Assembly (NCBI GenBank): GCA_946055365.1 | Contig: CAMGFM010000002.1 | Location: forward strand, 1 to 35,019 | Source of the DNA: an uncultured Prevotella sp. | GTDB lineage: Bacteria; Bacteroidota; Bacteroidia; Bacteroidales; Bacteroidaceae | Reading direction: 5' to 3' | Length of the DNA stretch: 35,019 nucleotides | Shown: in pieces, positions 11,988 to 21,049 of the stretch | How positions within the stretch are numbered: the stretch's first letter is position 1 | Layout of the letters: each line of letters starts with the position of its first letter | Program-made: the position numbers and the translations under genes | Notes under the pieces: model-generated | Database searches by the model: none | Told to the model about the DNA's origin: nothing | The model's input: the letters and a program-made list of their open reading frames with translations, nothing else

Positions 11988-12068
11988 GGAAAACGGCACT
12001 TTAGCCCCAGAAAAACGGCACTTTGCACCTTCAAAAGCGGCACTTTGCAAACGAAAAGCGACACTTTA
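11988..12068. repeat. Phased quasi-palindrome array C (4 units)
   Basis: AAAACGGCACTTT, AAAACGGCACTTT, AAAGCGGCACTTT, AAAGCGACACTTT; centres 11996, 12018, 12040, 12061. Confidence 0.85.
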
Positions 12069-12253
12069 TTATGCGCAAGGAGGCAAGGCTCACACATGGG
12101 GACACCCTTTTGGGGCAAGAGAGAGCCGTGTGGTCATGCTGGAGAGCTGATGCGACAGTTGGTAACACCTTTTCCGCAAGGCGTTTGACAGACAACGGTA
12201 GGTAGAGAAATAATAACAAGACCAAACATTTATCAATAACTAAAACAAAAAAG

Positions 12254-15200
12254 ATGAAGCAGGTTAAATTGACAAACGCAGTCAGGACAGCCACCCTTGC
12301 GGCAGGCCTGTTCCTGAGTGCCAATGCCTTTGCACAGCAGATAGTTGTCAGGGGCAACGTTACGGACGAGACGGGCGAACCCGTCATCGGTGCTTCCGTC
12401 AAGGTCGTCGGGGGGCAGATAGGTGCCGTTACCGACATCGACGGCAACTTCCAGCTTTCCGTAGACCAGAAGTCCACCATCGAGATCACCTACATCGGCT
12501 ATGAGCCAGTCAAGGTGCAGGCATCAGCCACTGCCCTCAACGTGCAGCTCAAGAACACCTCGTCAACGCTCAACGAGGTAGTGGTCATCGGCTATGGCGC
12601 AGTAAAGAAGTCCGACCTTACGGGTTCTGTCACCGCTCTCAAGCCCGACTCCAAGAACAAGGGTCTCGTGGTCAATGCGCAGGACATGATCGCGGGCAAG
12701 GTAGCGGGCGTGAACGTCACAACAAACTCGGGTGAGCCTGGCGTAGGCACGCAGATACGCATACGTGGCGGCTCTTCGCTCTCCGCATCCAACGACCCGC
12801 TGATAGTGATTGACGGCGTGCCTATGGACAACAACAAGGTGGGCAACACCGGCAGCAACGTCCTTTCCACCATCAACCCTCAGGACATAGAGTCATTTAA
12901 CGTTCTCAAGGACGCTTCTGCCACTGCCATCTACGGATCGCGCGGCTCCAACGGTGTCATCATCATCACCACCAAGAAGGGACACAAGGGACAGAAGCCC
13001 GAGGTGAGCTATGCGGGCAGCGTGTCAGTGTCTATGAAGAAAAAGACCTATGACATGATGAACGGCGACCAGTATCGCGAGTATGTCAGGAGCATATTCA
13101 ACGAGGGCGACGACGCTGTCAAGGCACTCGGCACGGCCAATACCGACTGGCAGGATCTCATCTACCGCACAGCAGTGAGCCACGACCACAACATCACGCT
13201 CAGCGGCTCCGCAGGCGATGTGCTGCCCTACCGCGTGTCACTCGGCTATACCGGACAGCAGGGTATCCTCAAAAACTCTGACTACAACCGCTATACCGCA
13301 TCTGTAAGCCTCAATCCGTCGCTCCTCAACAACCACCTCAACATCAACATCAACGCCAAGGGCATGTATTCCAAGGCAAAGAAGGCTGACACAGGTGCCA
13401 TCGGCGCAGCCGTAAGCTATGACCCCACACAGAGTCCCTACGGCTTTACATCGGAGCGCGACCTCGCCATGCTCGGCAACAAGGCAGAGCAGACGCTCAA
13501 AAACTTTGGCGGCTACTTCGAGTGGCTCACCGACGCTTCGGGATATGGCGACGCACAGTGGCCGTTCACACGTTTCAAGGACGCTCCGTCCAACCCCCTC
13601 GCCCTGCTTGAGCTCGGCGGCAACACCGAGCGCGTCAACTCGTTCATCGGCTCGGCTGACGTCGACTACAAAGTGCATGGCTTTGAAGACCTGCGCCTGC
13701 ATGTGACCGCTGGTGCTGAGGTTGCACAGGGACGTGTCAACGAGACACAGCCCACTTCTTATCCCTCCACCATCTACTATGGCGGCGTGACCAAGAACAA
13801 GAACCTCAAGCGCAACCTCCTCCTGAGCATGTACGCACAGTACTTCAAGGATTTCAACAAGAACCACCACTTCGACATCATGGGCGGCTACGAGTATCAG
13901 CACTTCTTCTTCCGCTATGACAACAGCTGGAAGCAGTTCTATCCTGAGACCAACGCCAACGCCGGCGCAGAGTTCAAGAACACGCTCGACAAGGACAAGT
14001 ATGAGAACTATCTCGTGTCGTTCTTCGGACGCGCCAACTACACTCTCATGAACCGCTACTACTTCACTGCCACCGTGCGTGACGACGGCTCTTCGCGCTT
14101 TGCCGACCACTGGGGTCTCTTCCCGTCATTCGCTTTTGCATGGCGTGCCAAGGACGAGGCTTTGCTCAAGGACGTGAACTGGCTCTCTGACCTCAAGGTG
14201 CGTCTCGGCTATGGCAAGACAGGACAGCAGGAGGGCATTGACAACTATATATGGTTCAAGCAGTATAAGAAAGGACAGAACTTCGGCAACTATCCCGTCA
14301 TCGGCGACGGCTCAATCTACACGCCGCTCTACTATAACGACAAGCTCAAGTGGGAGACTACGGAGACTTACAACGTGGGACTCGACTTCGGCTTCCTCAA
14401 CAACCGACTCTCGGGTAGCGTAGACTGGTATTACCGCAAGACTACCGACCTTATCAACTCTGCACCCGTCGCTGCACTCGCAGGCTCTGCCGACCGAGGA
14501 CTGCAAAACATCGGCTCGCTCAAGAACACTGGCGTGGAGGCTTCGCTCACCTACATAGCACTCAACACCAAGGACTGGTATTGGACCATGAGCTACAACG
14601 TCACCTACAACAAGAACGAGATTACCGACCTCAGCGGCGTGAGCGACACCGGCGACCCCGTACTCACTGGCGACAACATCGACTCATCCAACAAGGTGCT
14701 TGCCTATCAGACAGGCTATGCCGCCAACTCGTTCTATGTGTACCAGCAGCTCTATGACTCAAACGGCAAGCCCATCGAGGGTGCTGTGGTCGACCGTGAC
14801 GGCAACGGCGTCATCAGCGAGAAAGACCGCTACCTCTACAAGTCGGTGGCCGCGCCTCTCACCATGGGATTCTCCTCAAGGGTAGAGTGGAAGAACTTTG
14901 ACCTCGGCTTCTCTCTCCGCGCAAGCATCGGCAACTATGTCTACAACAGCTTCGAGCAGGGCAAGCGTCTCAAGACTTCCAGCTCGGTATGGTGCCAGAG
15001 CTCATATCTCGCCAACCGACCGGTCAACACTCTCGGATGGGAGTCCGACTCCAACACCTCAAAGCTCAGCGACTACTTCGTGCAGAACGCCTCTTTCCTC
15101 AAGATGGACAACATCACGCTCGGCTATTCTTTCAGCGACCTCTTCAAGGCAGGCTCCTGGAAGGGACTCAGCGGACGCGTCTACGCATCTTGCTCCAACG

Positions 15201-15313
15201 TGTTCACCATCACAAAGTATAGCGGCATCGACCCCGAGGTCTACAACGGTATCGACAACAACGTCTATCCGCGTCCCATCACGTTCCTCATGGGTGTGAG
15301 CCTCAATTTCTAA
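12254..15313 (+). CDS. susC: SusC-like TonB-linked outer membrane protein
   Basis: 1019 aa; signal peptide; carboxypeptidase-like domain VRGNVTDETGEPVIGASVKVVG; plug motifs VVIGYGAVKKSDLTGSV, IRIRGGSSLSASNDPLIVIDGVPM and ASATAIYGSRGSNGVIIITTKKG. Confidence 0.95.
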   Translation: MKQVKLTNAVRTATLAAGLFLSANAFAQQIVVRGNVTDETGEPVIGASVKVVGGQIGAVTDIDGNFQLSVDQKSTIEITYIGYEPVKVQASATALNVQLKNTSSTLNEVVVIGYGAVKKSDLTGSVTALKPDSKNKGLVVNAQDMIAGKVAGVNVTTNSGEPGVGTQIRIRGGSSLSASNDPLIVIDGVPMDNNKVGNTGSNVLSTINPQDIESFNVLKDASATAIYGSRGSNGVIIITTKKGHKGQKPEVSYAGSVSVSMKKKTYDMMNGDQYREYVRSIFNEGDDAVKALGTANTDWQDLIYRTAVSHDHNITLSGSAGDVLPYRVSLGYTGQQGILKNSDYNRYTASVSLNPSLLNNHLNININAKGMYSKAKKADTGAIGAAVSYDPTQSPYGFTSERDLAMLGNKAEQTLKNFGGYFEWLTDASGYGDAQWPFTRFKDAPSNPLALLELGGNTERVNSFIGSADVDYKVHGFEDLRLHVTAGAEVAQGRVNETQPTSYPSTIYYGGVTKNKNLKRNLLLSMYAQYFKDFNKNHHFDIMGGYEYQHFFFRYDNSWKQFYPETNANAGAEFKNTLDKDKYENYLVSFFGRANYTLMNRYYFTATVRDDGSSRFADHWGLFPSFAFAWRAKDEALLKDVNWLSDLKVRLGYGKTGQQEGIDNYIWFKQYKKGQNFGNYPVIGDGSIYTPLYYNDKLKWETTETYNVGLDFGFLNNRLSGSVDWYYRKTTDLINSAPVAALAGSADRGLQNIGSLKNTGVEASLTYIALNTKDWYWTMSYNVTYNKNEITDLSGVSDTGDPVLTGDNIDSSNKVLAYQTGYAANSFYVYQQLYDSNGKPIEGAVVDRDGNGVISEKDRYLYKSVAAPLTMGFSSRVEWKNFDLGFSLRASIGNYVYNSFEQGKRLKTSSSVWCQSSYLANRPVNTLGWESDSNTSKLSDYFVQNASFLKMDNITLGYSFSDLFKAGSWKGLSGRVYASCSNVFTITKYSGIDPEVYNGIDNNVYPRPITFLMGVSLNF

Positions 15314-15352
15314 GCACATAACACACATTATATATTAAATAGAAACAAGACA

Positions 15353-16990
15353 ATGAAAAGACACATAATGAAGGCTCTGGCTCCCGCCGCCGCACTGATA
15401 TTCAGCATGGCTGCGACTTCTTGTCTCAACGACCTCGACAACGAGCCAATAAGCCCCAAGATCGACCTTGAGGTCAGCAACGACGGCCTGCTCAACAAGT
15501 GCTACGCCAACTTTGGTATCAACGGCACGGGCAGCGGCAGCAACAGCGACGACGACTGCGACGTAAAAGGCTTCAACGACAACGGCATGACAGGTCTCGT
15601 GAGAGCCATGTGGAATATCAACGAGCTGCCCACCGACGAGGCAACATGCTCGTGGGGCGACGGCTTGCAGGAACTCAACTTTGCCAAGTATGACCCCTCT
15701 CACCAGTGGGTGAAGCTCTACTTCACGCGTCTCACGCTCGGCATCACTTTCTGCAACCAGTATCTCGCCGTGGCAGGCGACGAGGATGCCACAAAGGCCG
15801 CCGAGTGCCGCTTCCTGCGCGCCATGCAGTATTATCTGCTCATGGATGCCTATGGCAACGTGCCTTTCAGCGAGACCATGGAAAAGCCGCAGCAGGTCTC
15901 ACGTGCAGAGATGTATGAGTGGCTTGTTAAGGAATTGACCGAAAACGTGGAGCCTGCCCTCGCCGAGCCAAAGGCCAAGACCTCTGCCGACGCTGGCTAC
16001 GGACGCGTCGACAAGGCTTCATGCTGGCTGCTGCTCTCCAGACTCTACCTCAACGCCGAGGTCTACACTGGCAAGGCCGACTGGGAGAACGCCAAGAAAT
16101 ACGCACAAAAGGTCATTGACTCTCCCTATGACATCAACACCACTTCTGTGAACGGATGGAGTGCCTACCAGCTCGTGTTCATGGGCGACAACGACCGCTC
16201 GGCAGCCGCCAAGGAGATACTCTTCCCCATTGTCAACAAGTCGGGCACCACTGCCTCCTACGGCAATTCGCTCTTCCTCATCGCAGGATGCTTTGATGCC
16301 GCCATGCATGCCAACCCCAACGACCCCAACGGCAGCAACGGCTGCGTGGGACAGACTTGGATAGGCCTGCACCCGCGTGTGTCACTCCTCCGCAAGTTCT
16401 TCCCCAACAGCGTTGCGCCCGAGGTGCCGTCTTATGAGATGACTGAGCGCGCCGGCGACGACCGCGCCATCTTCTGGGGTGAGGGTCGCACCTACGAAAT
16501 AGTCAATATCACCAAGTCGGCAGAGGGCTATGGCGTGTGCAAGTTCATTAATTACAACAGCGACAACACCGCTCAAGTCGACCCGGGCTTTGCCGACATG
16601 GACTGGCCATTCCTTCGCGCTGCCGAAGCCTACCTCAACTATGCTGAGGCTGACGCTCGCATGAACGGCGGCACCACCGGCGTGGAGGGAACACGCAAGC
16701 TCAACGCCCTGCGCCAGCGCGCCAACGCCACCACGCGCCCCGAGACCAACGGCTACTCGCTCAGCGAGATATGCGACGAGTGGAGCCGCGAGTTCTACTT
16801 TGAGGGCATACGCCGCACAACCCTCGTCCGCTTCAACCGCTTTGGCGGCAACACCGGCTATAACTGGGACTGGAAGGGCGGCGAGCCTGCAGGCAAGGAC
16901 TTTGAGGCCTACAAGAACGTCTATCCAATACCTCTCACGCAGATACAGAGCAACACCAACCTCAAGCAAAATGACGGCTATGTCAACTGA
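15353..16990 (+). CDS. susD: SusD-like starch-binding outer membrane lipoprotein
   Basis: Lipobox ATSC; RagB/SusD features (WVKLYFTRLTLGITFCNQYL, AECRFLRAMQYYLLMDAYGNVPF, LNYAEA, EFYFEGIRRTTLVRF); directly after susC. Confidence 0.95.
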   Translation: MKRHIMKALAPAAALIFSMAATSCLNDLDNEPISPKIDLEVSNDGLLNKCYANFGINGTGSGSNSDDDCDVKGFNDNGMTGLVRAMWNINELPTDEATCSWGDGLQELNFAKYDPSHQWVKLYFTRLTLGITFCNQYLAVAGDEDATKAAECRFLRAMQYYLLMDAYGNVPFSETMEKPQQVSRAEMYEWLVKELTENVEPALAEPKAKTSADAGYGRVDKASCWLLLSRLYLNAEVYTGKADWENAKKYAQKVIDSPYDINTTSVNGWSAYQLVFMGDNDRSAAAKEILFPIVNKSGTTASYGNSLFLIAGCFDAAMHANPNDPNGSNGCVGQTWIGLHPRVSLLRKFFPNSVAPEVPSYEMTERAGDDRAIFWGEGRTYEIVNITKSAEGYGVCKFINYNSDNTAQVDPGFADMDWPFLRAAEAYLNYAEADARMNGGTTGVEGTRKLNALRQRANATTRPETNGYSLSEICDEWSREFYFEGIRRTTLVRFNRFGGNTGYNWDWKGGEPAGKDFEAYKNVYPIPLTQIQSNTNLKQNDGYVN

Positions 16991-17059
16991 CGGCTGGCGT
17001 GACAGGCTCATAAAGTCATACACCTTAATTAATAACAGTATTATAAACGCACGACAAAT

Positions 17060-18208
17060 ATGAAAAATATATTCAAATCGGCATTGATGCTGATGGCGGG
17101 CTTCGCACTCCTCACATCCTGCGAGGACGATCGCGACGACAACCCCACCGTCTATGCACCGACAGAGTTTGTACTCAACACACCTGCCGCCGCATCCGAA
17201 AACATAGACCTCGCCAGCTCTTCGGCCCTCACGCTCACCTGCTCGCAGCCAAACTACGGTTTTCCTGCCTCAACGAAGTACACCGTGCAGGTGTCGCTCA
17301 ACGAGGACATGAGCGACATGGCTGCTCTCGACCAGAACTTCCAGAACACGGTCATCAGCGTTGACCCTTCCATCCTCGCAAGCAGCCTCACCACCCTTGC
17401 GCTCAACAGCGGCAAGGCAGAGGAGGACTTTCCGCTTGACATTCCCGTCTATGTGCGTCTGCGTGCGTGCATCGTCACCGACACTGACGGCGAGGTGGCC
17501 GGCACAGAGATACTCTCAAATGTCATAAAGCTCTCTTCAGTACACGTCAAGTACTCCCTCGCTCCCGTAGAGTTGCCCAAGCACATCTACGTCGTAGGTA
17601 GCTTCTGCGGATGGGACTGGGGCAGCTGCTTTGAGTTCGTTCCCGTCTACGAGCATCCCGAGATGTTCTGGCGCATGGTCTACATCGACGACCAGGGTGT
17701 CAAGATCAACACCGACAAGGCATGGGACGGCGGCGAGAAAGGCTTCAGCCAGATCACTGTCGATGGCGACCTCAAGGGCGAGATAGTAGACGGCGGCGGC
17801 AACATCGCCTCTTCCAAGCCCGGATGGTATCTCATGATAGTCACAGCCAGTGTCAAGGGCCGCGACATTGTCTACAACGTGCAGTTCAACCAGCCGCTTG
17901 TGTGGCTCATGGGCAACGTTATCGGCTCTTGGGACGAGTGTGCCGACGGATGGTCGTTTGATGTGCCTGCCACAAAGGACGGCGACTTCGTGTCTCCCGC
18001 CTTTGCAGGCTCTTCCGCAGGTGATGCCGACGGTGGCGTGCGCGCCTATGTCAAGGTGCCTGGCAACGACTGGTGGCACTCAGAGTTCATGGTCCTCAAC
18101 GGTGTCATTGAATATCGTGGCGCGGGAGGCGACCAGGCACGTGTGTCAGGCAACGCCGGACAGCGTCTTTACCTCAACTTCTCCAACGGCACAGGTGCTA
18201 TCAAGTAA
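17060..18208 (+). CDS. susE: SusE-like outer membrane lipoprotein
   Basis: Lipobox LLTSC; N-terminal FVLNTPAAASENIDLASSSALTLTCSQPNYGFPASTKYTVQVS typical of SusE; repeated starch-binding-type modules (YVVGSFCGWDWG, LMGNVIGSWDECADGW). Confidence 0.85.
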   Translation: MKNIFKSALMLMAGFALLTSCEDDRDDNPTVYAPTEFVLNTPAAASENIDLASSSALTLTCSQPNYGFPASTKYTVQVSLNEDMSDMAALDQNFQNTVISVDPSILASSLTTLALNSGKAEEDFPLDIPVYVRLRACIVTDTDGEVAGTEILSNVIKLSSVHVKYSLAPVELPKHIYVVGSFCGWDWGSCFEFVPVYEHPEMFWRMVYIDDQGVKINTDKAWDGGEKGFSQITVDGDLKGEIVDGGGNIASSKPGWYLMIVTASVKGRDIVYNVQFNQPLVWLMGNVIGSWDECADGWSFDVPATKDGDFVSPAFAGSSAGDADGGVRAYVKVPGNDWWHSEFMVLNGVIEYRGAGGDQARVSGNAGQRLYLNFSNGTGAIK

Positions 18209-18260
18209 GACACCCGAGCCGCACGACATCAGTCAATAGACATTTTTCAAACAATCCACA

Positions 18261-18318
18261 TCCCCTGCCGTCTGCCGCAAACCTTAGGCGCGACAGCCTC
18301 CGCAGGCGCGGCAGGGGA
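18261..18318 (+). promoter_or_regulatory. Intercistronic inverted repeat between susE- and susF-like genes
   Basis: TCCCCTGCCG (18261-18270) and CGGCAGGGGA (18309-18318); no T-tract, so an RNA-processing or stability hairpin is plausible. Confidence 0.5.
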
Positions 18319-18340
18319 GAAACAAACTCATAAAGACAAG

Positions 18341-19441
18341 ATGAAAAAGACATCAATATTTGCAGGCGCGATGCTTCTCGCGCTCACGCTTGCATCCTGT
18401 AGCGACGACTACAACGACTGGGCCGCGCCGCAGACCAATCCGCAGGAAGAAGCCATCACCATAAGCGGCTTCTCAGCAGCCGCCGTGCCTGCCATAGACC
18501 TCGGCACGGTCTCAGGCGACAAGGTTGCCGTGTTCAGTCTCAACGCAGGCACTCTGCCAGAGGGCTACACCCTCTCCAAGGCGCAGCTTGAGCTTGTGCC
18601 TGTGGACGGCAAGGGTCAATACACCATCGCCACCACTCTTGAGGGCGAGGCTGCCGTGGCAGACCTCACTGAAATGGTGGAGGCAGCCTTTGGCAAGCGT
18701 CCTGAGATGCGCGTCTTCGACGCAAAGGTCGTGCTAAACGCCGACTGCAACGGACAGTCCCTGCGCGTCAATGCAGGCGAAGTGAAGTTGCAGCTCATGC
18801 CTGCCGCATCCAACTACACCGTCAAGTATTATATAGTGGGCAAGATGCAGGGCTGGGACGCCACCAACATGTCGTGCGCACTCTATCCTCACGACCAGTT
18901 TGTCTATAGCTACACCACTCGCTATGACGATGACGCCAACCTGAAGATATGGTCAGAGGACACATTCGGCAATTGGAACCTCGCCTATGGCTGTGCCGCA
19001 GGCGCAGACCATTTCACCGAGGGCGACTTCGTGCAGAATGGAGGTGCCATAGTATGTCCCGAGCCGGGCTCATACTACACTTTCACCGCCGACTTCTCCA
19101 CCATGCACTACACATGGACCAAGTGCGACGACCAGAACCCCGCCACCTTCACACAGATGGGTCTCGTGGGAGGCATGACAGGATGGGCTGACGGAGCAGA
19201 CATCGTCATGACGCAGACAAGCCCCTGCAACTGGTATGCGGATCTCACGCTTGCCGAGGAAACGGAGCTCAAGTTCCGCGCCGACGGAGCATGGGACAAC
19301 AACTGGGGCACGGAAATCAATGTAGGCGAGACATTCTACGGCACCGGCACGCTGGGCGGAAAGAACATCAAGGTGCCTGCAGGCAACTATGCTGTCTACT
19401 TCAACAACATCACCGGACAGTTTGTGTTCGTGGCAAAGTAA
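18341..19441 (+). CDS. susF: SusF/SusE-like outer membrane lipoprotein
   Basis: Lipobox LASCSDDYNDW; C-terminal modules YIVGKMQGWDATN and MGLVGGMTGWADGADIVM...ELKFRADGAWDNNWGTE typical of SusE/F. Confidence 0.8.
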   Translation: MKKTSIFAGAMLLALTLASCSDDYNDWAAPQTNPQEEAITISGFSAAAVPAIDLGTVSGDKVAVFSLNAGTLPEGYTLSKAQLELVPVDGKGQYTIATTLEGEAAVADLTEMVEAAFGKRPEMRVFDAKVVLNADCNGQSLRVNAGEVKLQLMPAASNYTVKYYIVGKMQGWDATNMSCALYPHDQFVYSYTTRYDDDANLKIWSEDTFGNWNLAYGCAAGADHFTEGDFVQNGGAIVCPEPGSYYTFTADFSTMHYTWTKCDDQNPATFTQMGLVGGMTGWADGADIVMTQTSPCNWYADLTLAEETELKFRADGAWDNNWGTEINVGETFYGTGTLGGKNIKVPAGNYAVYFNNITGQFVFVAK

Positions 19442-19475
19442 GAGACGGCATATCACAACGCTTTCACCAAACAAA

Positions 19476-19690
19476 CAAGGCGGCACTTTCCTCATGTGAG
19501 AGTGCCGCCTTGGCGTTACAGGAGGATCACGCCTCCCCACGCAAAGTGCCGCCTGGCATGCGAGAGTGTCGCCTGGCATTTAGGAGAGGGCGGCATGCCT
19601 AAATGAAAAGTGCCGCCTGGCATCTGTAAAGAGCCGCTTTGACACACGCAAAGTGCCGTTTCCCGACAAGAGAAGCGGCACTTTGCGTGT
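19476..19690. repeat. Phased quasi-palindrome array D (10 units)
   Basis: Centres 19483, 19505, 19527, 19549, 19569, 19593, 19613, 19634, 19656, 19678; includes two extended inverted repeats. Confidence 0.8.
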
Positions 19691-19695
19691 GTCAA
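19639..19695. repeat. Perfect 20-bp inverted repeat containing two array units
   Basis: TTGACACACGCAAAGTGCCG (19639-19658) / CGGCACTTTGCGTGTGTCAA (19676-19695), 17-nt loop. Confidence 0.9.
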
Positions 19696-19719
19696 CACTG
19701 CGAGTTGTCTTTTCACACA

Positions 19720-19755
19720 AAGGGGATGAAGCCACAAACGTGCCTTCATCCCCTT
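19720..19755. terminator. Strong stem-loop between convergent susF-like and hsp20 genes
   Basis: AAGGGGATGAAGCCAC-AAAC-GTGCCTTCATCCCCTT, 15 of 16 bp paired. Confidence 0.65.
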
Positions 19756-19855
19756 GCCGAAACCAATAAAAAACCTCACAATCCGAGGTCATCCATTTAT
19801 TAACTCAATCATTAACCCTTTTGTTCTTGTCTCTTTGCCTTGCGTCAGGCCACCG

Positions 19856-20284
19856 TCATTCGATGTTGATGTTGCGCTCTATCTTCTTCACCTCCTCTTT
19901 GTTGGTTTTTGGCATGGTCACTGTAAGCACGCCGTTGTCCACCTTGGCGGAGATGTTGTCCTTTACGATGTCATCGGGCAGCACGTAGGTCTGCTGATAG
20001 TTGGAGTAGCTGAACTCACGGCGCAAGAAATGCTCCTTTTTGCTCTCTTCCTTGTGCTCCAGCTTGTTTTCGATGGCGATGTCGAGGTTTCCGTCGGCGT
20101 TGACGCTTACCCTGCAAAATTCCTTTTTGATGCCTGGCACAGCCAACTCCATGGTATAGGCCTCCGCATTTTCCTTTACGTTGACAGCCGGTGCAGTGGC
20201 TTTCATCTTCGGCATCCAGTCGCTGTTGAAGAAATCGTCAAATACTGTGGGAAACCAACTGTTTGTGTTCATTACTGGTAACAT
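19856..20284 (-). CDS. Hsp20/alpha-crystallin family small heat shock protein
   Basis: 142 aa; VNVKENAEAYTMELAVPGIKKEFCRVSVNADGNLDIAIENK, REFSYSNYQQTYVLPDDIVKDNISAKVDNGVLTVTMPK; GGAGG ribosome-binding-like site upstream. Confidence 0.95.
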   Translation of the reverse strand: MLPVMNTNSWFPTVFDDFFNSDWMPKMKATAPAVNVKENAEAYTMELAVPGIKKEFCRVSVNADGNLDIAIENKLEHKEESKKEHFLRREFSYSNYQQTYVLPDDIVKDNISAKVDNGVLTVTMPKTNKEEVKKIERNINIE

Positions 20285-20758
20285 AATAACCTCCTTGTTT
20301 TACAATCTTTTTTTTTCTGCGGGCCTTGCGGCTCTTTTAGAGCCTTGCGCCTGCACCCTATATAATGCAATGAGCGTGCCGTGAGCGCAAATGGTGACAT
20401 AAAGTCAGCAAAGTGTAATTTTTTTAAACATTGCTGTCTTTTTGGCTTTAACCCCAATAGGTCAATAGGACGTTATGATGATAATAACTTCTATTTTTTT
20501 TGCAGATGATTTTATGTTTTGAGGGCGCAATGAGGTCACATTGTAGCCGAAAAAACGGTAAGACAGATGTCAAAAAGAAAGTTTGTTTGCACATAAAGTC
20601 CTAATGACCGTTTTGGGTTAAAGGGTGACAGATTGTAAAGTGGCGAGGCGCGGCTGCCCGAGGGCTTGCGTCTGGGCGTGTGTGTCACTGAGCCTCGTGC
20701 AATCTTTCATGCGCCTGAAGCCCTCCGCCCTTTCCAGCGTCATGGGGCAGGATGTGAA

Positions 20759-20774
20759 GTGTAAACGTTTTCAC
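20759..20774. promoter_or_regulatory. LacI-family operator-like palindrome upstream of GH77 gene
   Basis: GTGTAAACGTTTTCAC, 14 of 16 positions palindromic, central CG. Confidence 0.6.
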
Positions 20775-20827
20775 TGATGTTTTGCAAAAAAACCGCATTG
20801 ATGTGTGTCATAACGCAGATGATTTAC

Positions 20828-20835
20828 TAACTTTG
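20828..20835 (+). promoter_or_regulatory. Putative -7 element for the GH77-pullulanase operon
   Basis: TAACTTTG (TAnnTTTG) about 54 bp downstream of the operator-like site; implies a ~210 nt 5' leader. Confidence 0.5.
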
Positions 20836-21049
20836 TATCAGCCTTTTGCCTTATAGCCTTGCGACACATGCAGAGGCGGTTGCCGGGCGGCGTGAGACAT
20901 GTTGTGGCATGGCCGCCAAACGCCTGTGGAGTAGCGACAAGACGTTTGTGTCATGGCAAAAAAAAGACTCTCTTGAGACGTGGCGACCGCACGCCCAAGG
21001 GAGAAGACCTTAGACGACGATATAACCAATAAACAATTTATATAACACG

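Noticed and set aside
20400-20660. Single array-like motifs (AAAGTGTAATTTT near 20410; AAAGTGGCGAGG near 20637)
   Set aside because: Isolated, imperfect and not at 21-22 bp from any neighbour; likely chance.
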